From JBDNFP01 sp041689775 (GTDB taxonomy: Bacteria > Bacteroidota > Bacteroidia > Cytophagales > Spirosomataceae): a stretch of DNA of 15,422 bases. The position numbers and the translations under genes were made by a program. The notes below the pieces were generated by a model, which worked only from the letters and a program-made list of their open reading frames with translations, was not told where the DNA came from and searched no databases. Location of the stretch: positions 1-15,422 of the forward strand of contig JBDNFP010000234.1 in assembly GCA_041689775.1 (NCBI GenBank). Reading direction: 5' to 3'. Each line of letters begins with the position of its first letter. Within the stretch, counting starts at the first letter, position 1. Of this stretch, positions 7,349-14,362 are shown piece after piece.

Positions 7349-8461
7349 ATGAAAAAAGCACTAATAACGGGCGTAACTGGTCAGGACGGCGCTTATCTAT
7401 CCGAACTACTTCTGAGTAAAGGCTACGAAGTACACGGTATCAAACGCCGTTCCTCATTGTTCAATACTCAACGGATCGACCATATCTACGAGGATCCCCA
7501 CGAGAAAAATATCCGGTTTCATTTGCACTATGGCGATTTAAGTGATTCTACCAATATCATACGAATCATTCAAGATGTACAACCCGACGAAATTTATAAC
7601 CTGGGAGCAATGTCGCACGTTCAGGTAAGTTTTGAAGAGCCTGAATATACGGCTAATGTCGATGGTATTGGTACGCTCCGTATTCTGGAAGCAGTGCGCT
7701 TGTTAGGCTTGACCAAGAAAACTAAAATCTATCAGGCCTCAACGTCTGAGCTTTACGGATTGGTGCAAGAAGTTCCTCAATCCGAAACAACTCCTTTTTA
7801 TCCTCGCTCACCCTATGCAGTTGCGAAGATGTACGCGTACTGGATCACAGTAAACTACCGTGAGGCGTATGGTATGTTTGCCGTAAACGGAATTCTTTTC
7901 AATCATGAATCTCCGTTGCGTGGTGAAACCTTCGTAACCCGTAAAATTACCCGGGCGGTGGCACGTATTGCGCTTGGTTTACAGGATAAAGTATATTTAG
8001 GTAATCTCGACGCCCAGCGTGACTGGGGACATGCCAAAGATTATGTAGAAGCCATGTGGCTGATTTTACAGCAAGAAGTAGCCGAAGATTACGTGATCGC
8101 GACTGGTCACACAACTCGTATCCGTGATTTTGTTCGTATGGCCTTTGCCGAAGTAGGCGTGGAGCTCGAATTTACCGGAGAGGGAGCTAGTGAGAAAGCA
8201 ACCATCTCCAAGTGTAATAATCCCGAGTACCAACTCCCCATTGGCAAAGAAGTAGTAGCCGTCGATGAGCGTTATTTCCGTCCAACGGAGGTTGAGCTTC
8301 TGATCGGAGATCCTACAAAGTCTAAAACTAAGCTTGGTTGGGTGCCAAAGTATGATCTGAAAGGATTAGTGGTCGATATGGTGACGGCGGACCTTGAACT
8401 TTTCAAAAAAGACCGTCTTTTAGAAAACAGCGGCCACCGCGTTATGAACTATTTCGAATAG
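7349..8461 (+). CDS. gmd: GDP-mannose 4,6-dehydratase
   Basis: This 370-residue cytosolic extended-SDR enzyme converts GDP-D-mannose to GDP-4-keto-6-deoxy-mannose, the precursor of GDP-L-fucose, GDP-rhamnose, GDP-perosamine and related sugars for surface glycans. The N-terminal NADP(H) motif is ITGVTGQDGAYLSEL (6-20). The active site is seen as the STSELYG block (131-137, with T132 and E134) and Y156-x3-K160 (YAVAK). The segments NHESPLRGETFVTRKI and LGNLDAQRDWGHAKDYVEAM are near-invariant in GMD. The ATG at 7349 gives the standard MKKALITGVTGQDG start. The usual partner, GDP-fucose synthase (fcl/wcaG), is not adjacent. Downstream is a terminator and then a convergent protease gene, so the final sugar cannot be predicted from this window. 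Confidence 0.96.
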   Translation: MKKALITGVTGQDGAYLSELLLSKGYEVHGIKRRSSLFNTQRIDHIYEDPHEKNIRFHLHYGDLSDSTNIIRIIQDVQPDEIYNLGAMSHVQVSFEEPEYTANVDGIGTLRILEAVRLLGLTKKTKIYQASTSELYGLVQEVPQSETTPFYPRSPYAVAKMYAYWITVNYREAYGMFAVNGILFNHESPLRGETFVTRKITRAVARIALGLQDKVYLGNLDAQRDWGHAKDYVEAMWLILQQEVAEDYVIATGHTTRIRDFVRMAFAEVGVELEFTGEGASEKATISKCNNPEYQLPIGKEVVAVDERYFRPTEVELLIGDPTKSKTKLGWVPKYDLKGLVVDMVTADLELFKKDRLLENSGHRVMNYFE

Positions 8462-8472
8462 GATTTAATATT

Positions 8473-8525
8473 CTACAAAAGTAAAGCCCCGAACGAAAAA
8501 TCCGTTCGGGGCTTTACTTTTGTAG
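8473..8525. terminator. Bidirectional intrinsic terminator between gmd and the Do protease gene
   Basis: The arms 8473-8495 and 8503-8525 are perfect 23-bp reverse complements with a 7-base loop (AAAAATC). The core GCCCCGAACG is GC-rich, and the base of the stem carries AAAAG/CTTTT tracts that provide U-runs in either direction. It can end both gmd and the convergent gene. Confidence 0.88.
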
Positions 8526-8538
8526 CTTGAAAAGCTCG

Positions 8539-10065
8539 TTATAATCTAAACCCAAAAGTATATACATCATAGGGAGCATCAGGATAAAGACCTTCAAACT
8601 GCACCATTGAATCGGCTTTACCGGCCAATATTTCTTGCAACTCTTTCACTGAGCGTACGGCCTTACCATTGACTTTCGTAATAATGAAGCCTTCTTCTAC
8701 TCCGGTACGAGATAGTTTACCACCCTCAACCGAAAGAACTTTAACTCCTCCTTCAATCTTGTAACGCGCTAAGCGCTGCTTTTCCTGGGTTGTGAGGTTA
8801 TCAAACTTTGCTCCCAGTGTGCTCTTAACAACCGCGGCTTCGTCTTTCTTGATGGCATCTGAACCACCTTCACGATTACGTAAGATAATGTTCAAGTCTT
8901 TTTCCTTACCATCGCGATTCACGGTTATGGTTACCTTATCGCCAGGGCGGTGCAAGCCAATAGACTGCTGCAATTCTGGGATTGAGTTGATCTGGCGACT
9001 GTCTACCTTCACAATGACGTCTGCTTTCTTGATACCACCCGCTTCACCGGCACTATTCTTGGTAAAGTCACGTACGTACACTCCTTCGTTTACCTTCACG
9101 CCATACTCTTCGGCTTTCCGGCTGTCCAAATCATCAAGGGCAATACCAATGTACCCGCGTTGTACATTACCAAACTTGATAATATCACCGGATACTTTTT
9201 TTACTATGCCGGAGGGTACCGCAAAAGCGTATCCCGCAAAGCTACCCGTCGGGCTGGCAATGGCCGTATTAATACCAATTAATTCACCTTTCAGATTTAC
9301 CAGCGCTCCACCACTATTGCCAGGGTTGACCACTGCGTCTGTCTGAATGAATGATTCGAGGGGAGAATCTCCTTCAAAATCTCCATTACCATACTTCCGG
9401 GCGTATTCCTGGCTAATAATACCTAACCCTCGTCCTTTGGCGCTGATAATACCAGCTGTTACCGTCGATTCTAAATTAAAGGGATTTCCTACCGCAACAA
9501 CCCACTCTCCAACCTTTACGGCATCAGAATTGGCGAAAGTAATAGCGGGTAAATCTTTCTGATCTACTTTGATTACAGCGATATCCGTCGAAGGGTCAGT
9601 ACCAACAACCTTGGCCTTCACTTTACTCTTATTGTATAGAGTAACCTCTAATTCATCCGAACCTTCCACCACGTGATTGTTAGTAACGATATACCCGTCA
9701 CTGCTAATGATCACTCCGGAACCAGTCGCTTCGGCTCGTTGGGGGCCTCTTTGTCTTTCTTCGCCAAAAAAATCACGTAAGAAGTCGGGCATCTGCGCGT
9801 TAGAACCACCCGATTGTCGAATCATACTCGACTTGATATGGACAACCACAGGCGTCGTAACCTCGGCAGCATAAGTAAAATCACCGGGCATTCCTACCGG
9901 ACCTGCCGGAGCGCCAGCTGAGGTAAAGCGACTCATCGTTTCGGCCGGTGTTTCTTTCAAAATAACGTCACGATCGCTGCCTGAATCTATCAATTTGAAG
10001 CCGGCAATGGTAGTTGCACTCGATATGAGTCCAACTAACACTAATGCTTTCCAATTCGTATTCAT
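8539..10065 (-). CDS. degP: Do/DegP (HtrA) family periplasmic serine protease
   Basis: This 508-residue protein begins with a membrane-spanning signal or anchor (NWKALVLVGLISSATTIAGF, residues 4-23). A trypsin-like domain with the triad H131 (TNNHVVEG), D161 (STDIAVIK) and S251 (GNSGGAL) follows. A first PDZ domain covers about 305-395 and includes RGYIGIALDDLD; a second, shorter PDZ-like domain covers about 440-495. HtrA/Do proteases degrade or refold damaged envelope proteins, and catalysis appears intact. The frame is open to a TTG at 10146 and has another ATG at 10122. I prefer the ATG at 10065 because the signal sequence then starts at residue 1; a predicted promoter at 10154-10161 is compatible with either ATG. 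The gene sits beside hsp20, suggesting a small stress-response neighbourhood, but a hairpin separates them. Whether it is orthologous to DegP, DegQ or DegS is undecided. Confidence 0.93.
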   Translation of the reverse strand: MNTNWKALVLVGLISSATTIAGFKLIDSGSDRDVILKETPAETMSRFTSAGAPAGPVGMPGDFTYAAEVTTPVVVHIKSSMIRQSGGSNAQMPDFLRDFFGEERQRGPQRAEATGSGVIISSDGYIVTNNHVVEGSDELEVTLYNKSKVKAKVVGTDPSTDIAVIKVDQKDLPAITFANSDAVKVGEWVVAVGNPFNLESTVTAGIISAKGRGLGIISQEYARKYGNGDFEGDSPLESFIQTDAVVNPGNSGGALVNLKGELIGINTAIASPTGSFAGYAFAVPSGIVKKVSGDIIKFGNVQRGYIGIALDDLDSRKAEEYGVKVNEGVYVRDFTKNSAGEAGGIKKADVIVKVDSRQINSIPELQQSIGLHRPGDKVTITVNRDGKEKDLNIILRNREGGSDAIKKDEAAVVKSTLGAKFDNLTTQEKQRLARYKIEGGVKVLSVEGGKLSRTGVEEGFIITKVNGKAVRSVKELQEILAGKADSMVQFEGLYPDAPYDVYTFGFRL

Positions 10066-10153
10066 AATTATTGTTGGGTTTAAGTTCTGTAAGGTTGAAA
10101 CGTACGAATGAATGAACTTCATTCCTTTATTCTTGGTATTTAACAATTTTTAA

Positions 10154-10161
10154 CAAAGATA
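10154..10161 (-). promoter_or_regulatory. Predicted -7 promoter element (TAnnTTTG) for the Do protease
   Basis: The minus strand reads TATCTTTG, an exact consensus match. It implies transcription starting near 10147 and a leader of about 80 bases to the ATG at 10065, or about 25 to the ATG at 10122. Confidence 0.5.
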
Positions 10162-10231
10162 CCTTCACTTAGAAAAGAATCATACCTAATGATGATGAGT
10201 GGGTTAGCTTCTCAATGCATAAACAAGAATG

Positions 10232-10259
10232 AGGCGATCTCTGTTCAGAGAAATCGCCT
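10232..10259 (-). terminator. Hairpin downstream of hsp20, probable terminator
   Basis: AGGCGAT plus CTCTG (10232-10243) pairs with CAGAG (10246-10250) and ATCGCCT (10253-10259), with a two-base bulge and a two-base loop. On the minus strand it lies 22 bases after the hsp20 stop. The U-rich tract that follows (CATTCTTGTTT) is weak. Confidence 0.55.
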
Positions 10260-10281
10260 TACCCCCACACTTTTTTCTTAC

Positions 10282-10713
10282 TTAGGCTATATCAATGCTA
10301 CGATTCGGCTTCACTTTCGCCTCTTCCTTTCTTGGTAGCTCCACCACCAGAATCCCATCCTGATAGGTAGCACCAATCTTTTCAGCATCTACACTAGTAG
10401 GTAGCGTGAACGTGCGCTGGAATGATACGTAAGCAAACTCACGACGGGTGTACTTCTCGGACTTTTCATCTTCTTTCTGCTCCTTTTCTGAGGAGATCGT
10501 CAATCGATTACCCTCTAAATTAAGCTTAAAATCTGCTTTTTGAAAACCGGGAGCAGCCACTTCTACCCTGAAACCGTTTTCATTTTCGACCACATTTACT
10601 GCGGGTGCGGTTCCTTTGAAGGTAGGTACGAAAAGATCATCCATCAGATCTTTGCCAAAGAAGTTATTAAATAAACCTGGGTATTGATACGAATTTTTAA
10701 CAATTGCGTTCAT
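10282..10713 (-). CDS. hsp20: Hsp20/alpha-crystallin family small heat-shock protein
   Basis: This 143-residue, ATP-independent cytoplasmic chaperone holds unfolding proteins until Hsp70/ClpB can refold them. A short N-terminal arm with NNFFGKDLMDDLF precedes the alpha-crystallin domain (about 36-132). That domain includes PAVNVVENENGFRVEVAAPG, KLNLEGNRLTISSE and the strongly conserved ATYQDGILVVELPR (115-128). The C-terminal anchoring I-x-I motif is present as I140-D-I142. Length is typical of bacterial class A-like proteins. The ATG at 10713 is only one base from the end of a long inverted repeat (10715-10778), so translation is probably controlled by RNA structure or transcription by a bound protein. 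I found no exact TAnnTTTG element upstream. Confidence 0.94.
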   Translation of the reverse strand: MNAIVKNSYQYPGLFNNFFGKDLMDDLFVPTFKGTAPAVNVVENENGFRVEVAAPGFQKADFKLNLEGNRLTISSEKEQKEDEKSEKYTRREFAYVSFQRTFTLPTSVDAEKIGATYQDGILVVELPRKEEAKVKPNRSIDIA

Positions 10714-10714
10714 C

Positions 10715-10778
10715 GTTGAAAATATGTTGTGTTAGTGTTTTTATTTATTTTTTGGATTACACTAACCCTATTTTCAAC
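10715..10778 (-). promoter_or_regulatory. Two-part inverted repeat in the hsp20 leader, candidate RNA thermometer or operator
   Basis: In hsp20 mRNA orientation, the outer stem GUUGAAAAUA (10778-10769) pairs perfectly with UAUUUUCAAC (10724-10715). Inside it, GUUAGUGU (10766-10759) pairs with ACACUAAC (10738-10731) around a 20-base A-rich loop. The internal loop is asymmetric (GG against ACAACA). The stem ends one base before the AUG. The complementarity is seen directly; the regulatory role is inference. Confidence 0.6.
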
Positions 10779-11002
10779 TTCTGTACCATTTCATTTTCCC
10801 GTATCATAATGCGCCATAATGGCACTATTCTGTGGTTAATAACTAATAAATGTGACATAAAGTCTTTTTTTAAAAAACCTGCGAAAGGTATAGCAAAGAG
10901 GCACTACGCAGAGTAGGTCAATTAATCCCAGCTAGCGTTAAAAATGCACGAAAACGTAGCTACCCTACGCAGAAAAAAGACAGGAGAGTATTGAAGAAGT
11001 AC
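10779..11002. other. Intergenic stretch between hsp20 and rnc, no gene recognised
   Basis: Together with the hsp20 leader this gap is 289 bp. It contains a short palindrome GCCAT-A-ATGGC (10813-10823), two copies of CTACGCAG (10904-10911 and 10965-10972), and an imperfect hairpin AGCTAgCGTT/AACGTAGCT (10930-10961, one bulged base). The hairpin lies 40-70 bases beyond the rnc stop but lacks a T-run, so it is not a clear terminator. A small RNA cannot be excluded. The only near-consensus promoter word on the minus strand is TACCTTTC (10890-10883), one mismatch from TAnnTTTG. Confidence 0.4.
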
Positions 11003-11725
11003 TTACTTTAATTCGAGTTGTTCACAGGCTTTCTCGGCCGCAGCCTGCTCAGCCTTTTTCTTAGTGAAGCCATTTCCGGTGGTAAAAGGGATCTCCTCAA
11101 CGAGTAGTTGAGAAATAAATTCACGGTGATGACGATTTCCCTTTTCTTCCAGAATTTCAAATCGAATATCTTTCCCTTCGCGTTGCGCCCATTCAATAAT
11201 AATACTCTTGAAGTTGATATTATTTTGGATAATATCTTCCAGATCATAGTGAGCGAGAAGTTTTTTGAGAATAAACTTTCGGGTAAAGCGAAAGTCCTTA
11301 TCGAGGTAAATAGCACCCACGAAAGCTTCCAAGGCGTCGCCATACATGGAAGATCTTGGCGACATACCACGCCGGTTGCCATCGTATTCGATCAGGCGAT
11401 CCAGACCTAATTTGCGAGAAATTTGGTTGAGTGTCTCCCGGTTTACAATGCGGGAGCGGATTTCAGTCAGAAAACCTTCGTCTTTGTAGGGATACTTGGT
11501 GAATAGAAACTCAGCAACCACCATCCCCAAGACAGCATCACCCAAGTACTCTAACCGTTCATTTGACTCACGGAAGCCCTCAATCGCCGTTTCGCGTGAA
11601 GCGGAGGTGTGTCGAAAAGCCAGCTGATAAACACTAAGGTTGGACGGCCTTTCTCCAATAATCAGTTCTATTGATTTCTTGAAGTTCTTTTCCTCAGCAC
11701 TATTCTCCGACTTAAAAAGCGACAT
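11003..11725 (-). CDS. rnc: Ribonuclease III
   Basis: RNase III is a dimeric endonuclease that cuts double-stranded RNA, processing rRNA precursors and structured mRNAs. The product of 240 residues contains the signature NERLEYLGDAVLG with metal ligands E56, E59 and D63, and a second acidic pair D130 and E133 in YGDALEAFVGA. Both match the E. coli E38/E41/D45 and D114/E117 set. A C-terminal dsRNA-binding domain (about 171-238) begins with FKSIIIEWAQREGKD and ends with GFTKKKAEQAAAEKACEQL. I chose the ATG at 11725 (MSLFKSENS). An in-frame TTG at 11752 would add nine residues and is possible, since the stop of fabF is 20 bp further upstream. The order acpP-fabF-rnc on one strand is common in Bacteroidota and suggests cotranscription. 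Confidence 0.95.
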   Translation of the reverse strand: MSLFKSENSAEEKNFKKSIELIIGERPSNLSVYQLAFRHTSASRETAIEGFRESNERLEYLGDAVLGMVVAEFLFTKYPYKDEGFLTEIRSRIVNRETLNQISRKLGLDRLIEYDGNRRGMSPRSSMYGDALEAFVGAIYLDKDFRFTRKFILKKLLAHYDLEDIIQNNINFKSIIIEWAQREGKDIRFEILEEKGNRHHREFISQLLVEEIPFTTGNGFTKKKAEQAAAEKACEQLELK

Positions 11726-11772
11726 GATCGGTAGTAATATTCGCTTTGCCAAGATGAATAGATTTATGATAA

Positions 11773-13026
11773 TTATTCTTCGAACTTCTTAAAAATGACA
11801 GATGCATTATGGCCACCAAATCCAAAGGTGTTACTCAAAACTACGTTAATCGTACGTTTCTGAGCCTTATTGAACGTTAAATTCAAGCCTGGATTAATGT
11901 GTGGATCATCCGTAAAATGATTGATCGTAGGAGGCACAATCTGATCCTGAATAGCCATGATACAGGCCGCAGCCTCAATCGCCCCCGCACCACCTAGGAG
12001 GTGGCCCGTCATTGATTTGGTCGAGCTAATATTCATTTTGTACGCATGATCACCAAAGAATCGTTCGATTGCCTTGATCTCCTGAGGATCGCCAATGGGC
12101 GTAGAAGTACCGTGCGTATTGATGTAGTCAATTTCTTCGGCCTTTATCCCTGCATCTTCTACGACGTTTTTCATTACGTTAAAAGCACCGATTCCATCTG
12201 GATGCGGAGCCGTAATGTGATAGGCATCGGACGACATACCTGCACCAATCATCTCGGCGTAAATTTTAGCACCACGTGCTTTCGCGTGCTCGTACTCCTC
12301 TAAAATCAGAGCAGCACCACCTTCACCAAGCACAAAACCATCACGATCCTTGTCATAGGGCCGCGAGGCTGTTTCGGGAGAATCGTTACGCTCCGAGAGC
12401 GCTTTCAAGGCATTGAACCCTCCCACGCCAGCATTGGTAATGGCTGCCTCGGAGCCTCCGCTGATACACACCTTGATAGTACCTAACCGGATGTAGTTGT
12501 AGGCATCAATGATAGCATTTGTAGCCGAAGCGCAGGCTGAAACAGTGATAAAAGTAGGCCCACGAAAGCCGTAGCGAATCGAGAGGACTCCCGAAGCACT
12601 GTCAGCGATCATTTTGGGAATAAAAAAAGGATTGAAGCGAGGATTGCGGCCTCCTTCGGAAAAGTTCATCATTTCATCCTCGAAAGTTTTGAGACCTCCG
12701 ATTCCAGACCCCCAGATTACACCAGCTTTATCAAGATCTAATTTTTTAAGATCCAGGCCGGCGTCCTTCATTGCCTCATCGGTTGCAATAACCGCATACT
12801 GAGTAAAAGGATCCATTTTACGAGCTTCCTGACGCGGTATGTAGTCGGTGATATCGAGATCTTTGATTTCGCAGGCAAATCGAGTGCGAAACTTTTCGGC
12901 ATCGAATCGGGTAATAGGCCCAGCACCGCTGACACCTGCTACTAAATTTTTCCAAAAAGTAGGGACATCTTTTCCGAGTGGCGTAAGTGCGCCAATACCA
13001 GTAATTACAACGCGTTTGAAACTCAT
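11773..13026 (-). CDS. fabF: Beta-ketoacyl-ACP synthase II
   Basis: FabF condenses malonyl-ACP with acyl-ACP in fatty acid elongation. The 417-residue thiolase-fold protein has nucleophile C165 (VSACASATNA), H305 (YINTHGTSTP), K337 and H342 (STKSMTGHLLGGAGA), each two residues beyond the E. coli C163/H303/K335/H340. The C-terminal NTFGFGGHNASVIF motif is intact. The two active-site histidines indicate the KAS I/II type rather than a decarboxylating chain-length factor. The frame is open to a TTG at 13068, but MSFKRVVITGIGALTPLG from the ATG at 13026 is the family start. The gene lies 46 bp downstream of acpP, encoding the carrier protein it uses, and 47 bp upstream of the rnc ATG at 11725. 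Confidence 0.97.
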   Translation of the reverse strand: MSFKRVVITGIGALTPLGKDVPTFWKNLVAGVSGAGPITRFDAEKFRTRFACEIKDLDITDYIPRQEARKMDPFTQYAVIATDEAMKDAGLDLKKLDLDKAGVIWGSGIGGLKTFEDEMMNFSEGGRNPRFNPFFIPKMIADSASGVLSIRYGFRGPTFITVSACASATNAIIDAYNYIRLGTIKVCISGGSEAAITNAGVGGFNALKALSERNDSPETASRPYDKDRDGFVLGEGGAALILEEYEHAKARGAKIYAEMIGAGMSSDAYHITAPHPDGIGAFNVMKNVVEDAGIKAEEIDYINTHGTSTPIGDPQEIKAIERFFGDHAYKMNISSTKSMTGHLLGGAGAIEAAACIMAIQDQIVPPTINHFTDDPHINPGLNLTFNKAQKRTINVVLSNTFGFGGHNASVIFKKFEE

Positions 13027-13072
13027 AAAATGGATTAAGAGTAAGAAGTGATACGGACAGTAAAACAAGAAT

Positions 13073-13309
13073 TTACTTCACGTTTTCCTCCAGATAGGCA
13101 ACTGCTTGACCTACCGTACCGATGTTTTCAGCCTGATCGTCTGGAATAGAAATATTGAATTCTTTTTCAAATTCCATGATCAACTCAACGGTATCAAGAG
13201 AGTCGGCTCCTAAATCATTCGTGAAGCTAGCTTCGGTCGTTACTTCCGACTCCTCTACGCCGAGTTTCTCGACGATGATCTGCTTAACTTTTTCTGCGAT
13301 TTCTGACAT
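13073..13309 (-). CDS. acpP: Acyl carrier protein
   Basis: This 78-residue acidic protein carries growing acyl chains on a 4'-phosphopantetheine arm attached to S37 in the motif GADSLDTVEL. The four-helix layout, the N-terminal IAEKVKQIIVEKLGV and the C-terminal GTVGQAVAYLEENVK all match canonical AcpP, and the length is standard. It leads the acpP-fabF-rnc group. A possible but imperfect promoter lies upstream on the minus strand: TATCTTTC (13351-13344, one mismatch from TAnnTTTG) with TTTG at 13371-13368. The 230-bp gap to divergent kdsA contains a 7-bp inverted repeat, AATCAAT/ATTGATT (13431-13456), of unknown meaning. Confidence 0.97.
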   Translation of the reverse strand: MSEIAEKVKQIIVEKLGVEESEVTTEASFTNDLGADSLDTVELIMEFEKEFNISIPDDQAENIGTVGQAVAYLEENVK

Positions 13310-13498
13310 TTTTTGAACGCTTTTTGGTTAAAAACGCCACAAAGAAAGATATTCTAAACCACTTTGTCAAACAATTTTTTAGGTCCGGCTTCATAATGCT
13401 TCCCATCAAGGAGCAAAAAAAATAACAGAAAATCAATCGCTTACGAAATATTGATTGGTCAAAGTGCCCTCATAAATGGAGAAGAAAGCAGAGAAACG

Positions 13499-13506
13499 TA
13501 CCTTTG
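13499..13506 (+). promoter_or_regulatory. Predicted -7 promoter element (TAnnTTTG) for kdsA
   Basis: TACCTTTG is an exact match, 33 bases before the ATG at 13540. An upstream in-frame TTG (13504) lies inside this element, which argues that the ATG is the real start. Confidence 0.5.
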
Positions 13507-13539
13507 GGGAATTATTGTAAAATACTGATACAACGAACT

Positions 13540-14358
13540 ATGCTATCAATTCCCAACCTTAAACATACCAATTCGTCAAACTTTTTTCTGATGGCAGGGC
13601 CGTGCGCTATCGAAGGCCGCGACATGGCACTCCGCATCGCTGAGCATATCTGTAAAATATCTGATCGCTTGAAAATTCCTTACGTATTTAAAGGGTCATA
13701 CCGCAAAGCTAACCGCACAAAAATTGATTCTTTCACGGGTATTGGGGACGAAAAGGCGTTGAAGATATTAAAAGAAGTGCACGATACGTTCGGTATACCT
13801 ACCGTAACTGACATTCACGAGTCACACGAAGCGGCCATGGCAGCCGAGTACGTAGATGTACTCCAGATACCTGCATTCTTATGCCGTCAGACGGAACTTT
13901 TGGTAGCCGCGGCCCAAACTGGCAAGGTTATCAATGTAAAAAAAGGGCAGTTCTTATCAGGAGGCTCGATGAAGTTTGCGGTCGAGAAAGTCCACGAGAT
14001 TAATCCCAAAGCTTCCGTAATTCTGACCGATCGGGGTAACTCTTTTGGCTATGGCGATCTTATTGTTGATTACCGAAACCTCCCCGAGATGCAGTCATTT
14101 GGAGTACCGGTGGTTATGGATTGCACCCACTCCTTACAGCAGCCTAACCAAAGCAGCGGCGTAACCGGCGGGAAGCCTAAACTCATTGAAACCATTGCCA
14201 AAGCAGCCATTGCCGTAGGTGCTGACGGGCTATTTATTGAAACACACTTCAACCCAGCCGAAGCTAAATCTGACGGTGCCAACATGCTACCACTCGATCA
14301 GCTCGAAGGCCTACTGGAACGACTCGTTCGGGTAAGACAGGCTATATTGGAAGCTTAA
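13540..14358 (+). CDS. kdsA: 3-deoxy-8-phosphooctulonate synthase (Kdo-8-P synthase)
   Basis: KdsA condenses arabinose-5-phosphate with phosphoenolpyruvate to Kdo-8-phosphate, the precursor of the Kdo that links lipid A to LPS core. The 272-residue TIM-barrel protein shows AGPCAIEGRD near the start (19-28), FKGSYRKANRTKIDSFTG, TDIHESHE, LQIPAFLCRQTELL, INVKKGQF, TDRGNSFGYGDLIVD, VVMDCTHSLQQP and GLFIETHFNPAEAKSDG. The Cys22 in GPC, with the His of DCTHS, the Glu of FIETH and the Asp of KSDG, is the ligand set of the metal-dependent class (Aquifex type). The E. coli-type enzyme has Asn at the Cys position. The enzyme implies that this organism makes Kdo-containing LPS. It has its own predicted promoter and is followed after 4 bp by a PAP2 phosphatase gene. 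Confidence 0.97.
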   Translation: MLSIPNLKHTNSSNFFLMAGPCAIEGRDMALRIAEHICKISDRLKIPYVFKGSYRKANRTKIDSFTGIGDEKALKILKEVHDTFGIPTVTDIHESHEAAMAAEYVDVLQIPAFLCRQTELLVAAAQTGKVINVKKGQFLSGGSMKFAVEKVHEINPKASVILTDRGNSFGYGDLIVDYRNLPEMQSFGVPVVMDCTHSLQQPNQSSGVTGGKPKLIETIAKAAIAVGADGLFIETHFNPAEAKSDGANMLPLDQLEGLLERLVRVRQAILEA

Positions 14359-14362
14359 ACTC

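Noticed and set aside
8792..9346. A 184-codon open frame on the plus strand antisense to the Do protease gene.
   Set aside because: It overlaps the conserved PDZ and protease coding sequence, its product is serine/proline-rich without any recognisable domain, and it looks like a frame-shadow of the real gene.
10819..10835. TGGCAC followed by TATTC and TGTG, resembling a sigma-54 -24/-12 promoter.
   Set aside because: The -12 half needs TTGC at this spacing and reads TGTG; the conserved GC is missing, and it points away from hsp20 with no gene following on the plus strand.
13027..13068. An N-terminal extension of FabF from a TTG at 13068.
   Set aside because: FabF proteins begin at the RVVITGIG strand; the extension is a hydrophobic string unlike any family member and the ATG at 13026 fits exactly.
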